Origin: Pelargonium nanum
Lineage: Eukaryota > Streptophyta > Magnoliopsida > Geraniales > Geraniaceae
Assembly (NCBI GenBank): GCA_036897485.1
Contig: JAYMTF010000456.1
Span: forward strand, 1 to 36,014
Direction of reading: 5' to 3'
Length of the DNA stretch: 36,014 bases
The translations under genes were made by a program, and so were the position numbers. Shown one piece after another: positions 32,462 through 36,014 of this stretch (position 1 is the stretch's first letter; each line of letters opens with the position of its first letter). Under the pieces are notes generated by a model. The model did no database searches. It saw nothing but the letters and a program-made list of their open reading frames with translations, and was not told where the DNA came from.

Positions 32462-35069
32462 TTATTGTTTTCCATAGGCCCAAAAATCCAGCTGATTGAT
32501 TTGGTGAGAAGACGACGTCGCATTGCTCGCATCCTCGTACCTCACTCCTTTCGCTGCCGCCGCCTCCTCATCTCCGAGATGAGACGTGACGAGCCGGTCC
32601 AGCATGGCCCACTCGCTCATGCCCTCTCCGGGCCCGGAGGCAGCAACCATTTGCTGCTGAGTGGTGGGGTGACACGTGCCTACCTCAAGCCCGGGCTCAT
32701 AGCGGAGGCTATCGCTGCCTCCGCTATCGCAGTCCCGAGTGTTGGACATGAGTTGCTTGACTACGAGCGGCGAGTCGGAAGAGCTGGGGAGAGATGGGTA
32801 GTCGTAGCCGATTCCGATGGGTTTGGTGAGGAGGGATTGGGAGTGGAAGAGAGAGTAGTGGTCGGGGTGTGGGGGAGGCACGGGAGGCATGTGGTGGGGT
32901 GCGTAGTGTAGGCCGAGGTCGGGCTTGTTGAGCTCGAAAGGAGCTTGTTGGCGCATGAGGTACTGGTTGTGGGCATGGGCGTGCATGAAGGTTCGAGCTT
33001 GGTGGTTGTTGGTTGATGCGTTGTTGCTCATTTGTTGGTCCGATGAGTTCATGCTGCTTCCTCCTTCGTTTCCTAGACCCACCTTGAATAGGTTTTTCTT
33101 CTTGAACACCCTGCATACAACCCACCCATCTTCCTGCAACATATAAGATATATGCATGAATATTATATGTTGATATGGAGCCAGACCTGAGGGTCAGCAT
33201 AGCTGGTTAAAGTATATTAAGAGAAATTGGACGTAACTAAAGTCGGTTAATATATTTTAAAAGAGACAGATGTGATATAACTAAGACCGGTCAAAAGGCT
33301 TCAGGGAGAACAGGATGGGCGCATGGCTACCACGGCCCACCTCTGGCTCCGCCAATACATAAGGCGGAGCTAGATGGCGGTCATAGTAGGCAGTGGTCCA
33401 TACTGGTCTCCCAAAATTTCATTATATATATTAGTGAAACTCAATAGTTTTAACAAGAATGTCTTGAACTTGTGGTACTGGTCAAACCCTCTTTAACTTG
33501 AAGAGGTCGTGGATTCTATCCTTTTTATGTCAAACTTTTTTTAAGGCGGGAACATTTTGTTTTAAAATTATAACTCTAGCATTGCATATGTGTTAACGAA
33601 GTCGAGTATGTTTTGTTAATTACTTACAGAGGATAAGTTTCCTTGAGGATCATCTCCGTCTTCAAGACGGTACTCATGCATAATCCAATCGGTCTTTTGG
33701 CCGTGGGGAGCTCTCCCGCGGTAGAAGACGAGGGTTTTCCTCATGCCAATCTTCTTGAAGGTGTTACGAATGCACTTGTCCCTCCCAGTAGCCTTCCAGA
33801 AACCAGCATTTGTGGCCCGATTCGTCCTCGACCCAGTTGGGTACTTTCTATCCTTGTGGCTAAAAAAATACCACTCGTTTTGAGGCGTCGAACCAATTCT
33901 ACACCTCTCTGCACACATAATGATGATAACAATTAAATTTATATCATTAATAAAGCTGCATGAGATCGATGAAGCATCTTAGGAGATGCATGGTATTGGT
34001 AGGTCAATAGTTTTGGGAGTTGAGCTCAACCATAGTAATGGTCATAGCTGTACTCAAGTGAAAGTTTGACTATATGAGAAAACCAAATCTGTAAGGTCTT
34101 CTGTTTCAAGTGTCATGTACCAATTATTCATGAACAATATTTCCCTAGAATAGCTTGTTACTTCCAATATAAAACATTTAATTCTTGTCCAATATTTCCC
34201 TAGGATATATATTTATTTGTGCCAAAAAAGTTTCATGTTTAAATGAGAATATGAGATGATATTGTATTATTTAGTTGAACTTTTTTGTAAGTGTATACAT
34301 AATATACCTAATGAATACATAAGTTGTCAAAACAATCCTTTACAACTGAATATGATAACTTTGGCTTAATTCAGAAACTAATCATGTCCTGAAACAAACC
34401 TGAATTCATTATAATTTAGTATTACTATTAATTTGTTTTTTTTCTAAAGGACTATATATTTGTTTCATTTTTAATAATAAATAAATAGATGCAGAGGAAA
34501 AGATCAGAAAGAATAAATAATTTTCTCAATCTTCAAAAGTTTGCCCTATTTCTGATCAACTGTAGTGGATTTTCATGGCAAATAGTAGCTAGTATACTGT
34601 GATTTATTATCAAAACTGAATTGATGCAAGGAAAAACAAGAAGTATCTTAGATATATAAATATCTACAACTTGAAATTCAATGGATGAAAAAAAAAGAGT
34701 TTTCTTATGAAGATGAGAAAAACAAAACAATTATATAAAGTAATTAGGGCAAGTATATGAAGATGATATAATAAGCCCTTTTTTCACTTAAATTCAAAAT
34801 AACCAACAAATTAATTAGGAGAAGAACTTGTAATTAGTCCTTCAATTCCTGTAATTAAATTACAAAATTAAGTTAAATTAAATGGAAAAATGTATGTATT
34901 TACCTTGCAAATCCCAAGGCTCAATCTTGTTCAAGTCCACTTCTCTAATAACCTCCATATCGAACTTGTGAAATGAAATCTTCTTCTTCAAGTAGTAGTG
35001 AAGAAGCTCCTCGTCCGTCGGATGGAACCGGAACCCCGGCGGCACGCCACCACCACCGGAAGAGCCCAT
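32462..35069 (-). CDS. NAC transcription factor of the SOMBRERO/BEARSKIN clade
   Basis: Three exons on the minus strand, 35069-34904, 33908-33628 and 33133-32462, joined in phase to 372 residues. The intron positions within the NAC domain are the conserved ones of the family. The NAC domain covers about residues 7-162: [20 protein letters not shown] (A), [17 protein letters not shown] (B), [20 protein letters not shown] (C), [10 protein letters not shown] and [20 protein letters not shown] (D), and [17 protein letters not shown] (E). The C-terminal part carries clade-type motifs [25 protein letters not shown] and a final LDFWAYGK, typical of SMB and BRN1/2, which drive root-cap maturation and cell detachment. 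I cannot decide between SMB and BRN; linkage hints at BRN1. The start is ATG 35069; a TTG two codons earlier is not used. Confidence 0.93.
33180..33440. repeat. Degenerate repeat fragment in NAC intron 2
   Basis: This piece of the intron (33134-33627) has higher GC and includes CCACCTCTGGCTCCGCCAAT followed by ATAAGGCGGAGCTAG, an inverted GGCTCCGCC/GGCGGAGC pair at about 33343-33371. Such GGCTCCGCC motifs are common in plant interspersed repeats. The element type is not determined. Confidence 0.35.
33909..34903 (-). other. NAC intron 1
   Basis: 995-base AT-rich intron between NAC subdomains B and C. No feature recognised inside. Confidence 0.8.
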
Positions 35070-35684
35070 CGCCAACCTTAAAAACAGCTACCTAGTACTT
35101 ACGTACTTGCAAAATGGATAGTTAGAAAGCTACCAAGAATTGTTACTTTGAATATATGATCTCAGTAGCTAGTATTGATGATCATTTAATTTGTACGTGG
35201 AATTGCCGTCATGGAGCTTAAATATCTAAACTCTGTCTCAGTGTCAACGCGGCTCTGTGTGTACAAAAGTTGACGGCCGGAGACTACGCCGCCGGGGATG
35301 CTTAAAGCTATCGTAAAAAGCAAGTTTACATAGGTTGATTTTTCAACCCTCTTATTTTTTATTCTTTTTTTTTCCTTCCAACAGGTGCTACCTCTTACCC
35401 TTCTACACTTTCTTCTCCCGGAGCGTGCCTACACTCTCCTCCATCTCTTTTACTCCATCTTATAATTATTAGGGAAAATACTAAATTTTGTACAAAGTTT
35501 TCTTTGATGACATGACAATCAACATGATATTATGTATATATAGAGAGAGAGAAAAATTATTACTCATGATTTATTGTCTAAGACTTTCAGCCAACAAATT
35601 ATTATTAATGAGATGATATTACTTCATTAATCAACACTTATATTTGTTATAATGAATTTTAATTTGAACGCGGAGCATCCCGCT
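35070..35684. other. Promoter side of the NAC gene
   Basis: About 600 bases upstream of the NAC ATG, AT-rich with a GA repeat near 35542. It presumably holds the root-cap promoter. I see no motif strong enough to name. Confidence 0.5.
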
Positions 35685-35795
35685 CGGATTCATTTCGTTT
35701 GTCTCTTGGTTGAGATCTCAATCACTTATATATCTCAAGCACTTATATATATAAGTGTTTGAGATCTCAGCCAAGAGACAAACGAAATGAATCCG
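35685..35795. repeat. Near-perfect foldback (inverted) repeat
   Basis: Arms of 46 bases at 35685-35730 (starting CGGATTCATTTCGTTTGTCT) and 35750-35795 (ending AAACGAAATGAATCCG) are inverted copies with two mismatches, separated by a 19-base spacer. Transcribed, they would form a long hairpin. Confidence 0.93.
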
Positions 35796-35807
35796 TATAT
35801 ATAGAGA

Positions 35808-36014
35808 ATAAGGAATCTAAACCAAAGAATTTTTTGGTTTAGCCTAAGCCAAGCCAATGAGAGCTTGTCACCACATTAAAATACTCATTAACCAACCCAA
35901 GTGAATTTGTGGGAGCGGAGCGACCCGCTGGATCCAAGCATTTTAAATGATGTTTCACAATCTCATTGGTGGCTTAGCCTAAACCAAATAATTCATGGTT
36001 TAGCTAAGCCTAGA
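35808..36014. mobile_element. MITE-like element with long terminal inverted repeats, possibly cut by the window end
   Basis: The left arm (TTTGGTTTAGCCTAAGCC, from 35833, into CCAATGAGA) is inverted at the right (TCTCATTGGTGGCTTAGCCT, 35961-35980, then AAACCAAA). Outside these, a second layer pairs weakly (AATCTAAACCAAAGAATT with AATTCATGGTTTAGCTAAGC). No coding capacity. The true right end may lie outside the window. Confidence 0.7.

Noticed and set aside
32465..33200. Frames overlapping NAC exon 3 on both strands
   Set aside because: Shadows of the NAC C-terminal exon, which has clade-specific motifs in its own frame.

Overview
This is a plant nuclear window, most likely from a eudicot. 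Every protein-coding gene belongs to a land-plant family, most are split by GT-AG introns, intergenic DNA and introns are AT-rich, and small DNA transposons are scattered between genes. I reconstructed nine genes by joining exons in phase; every join recreates an uninterrupted frame and a known domain. I cannot name the species.

Left third (1-13.6 kb): an intronless P-class PPR organelle RNA-binding protein (minus); a five-exon ketopantoate hydroxymethyltransferase, the first committed step of pantothenate/CoA synthesis (minus); a two-exon LEA14-type protein (plus); an intronless membrane-anchored LEA_2/NHL protein (plus); and a six-exon plastid-type alpha/beta hydrolase (minus).

Middle (13.6-28.2 kb): a GGQ-motif release-factor-like protein (plus), divergent from the hydrolase with only 152 bp between start codons; a gene-poor 2.5 kb stretch; a small glycine-rich protein (minus); and a 15-exon mitochondrial-type ClpX unfoldase (minus).

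Right third (28.2-36 kb): an intronless-CDS WD40 protein matching the U5 snRNP 40 kDa subunit (plus), apparently with a 2.3 kb intron in its 5' UTR and head-to-head with ClpX; a three-exon NAC factor of the SOMBRERO/BEARSKIN root-cap clade (minus); and foldback/MITE-like repeats up to the window end.

The genes do not form a pathway. Their order is informative: from memory of Arabidopsis locus numbers, PPR-PANB, PANB/LEA14/LEA_2 and NAC-release factor-CLPX each match a different Arabidopsis neighbourhood, which suggests an ancestral linkage partitioned after polyploidy. I found no convincing novel biological system. The observations most worth a second look are a head-to-tail array of CACTA-type MITE units in the LEA14 intron, a PANB intron duplication that copied a splice acceptor, a possible in-frame stop/donor overlap in the glycine-rich gene, and nested foldback repeats at the right edge.
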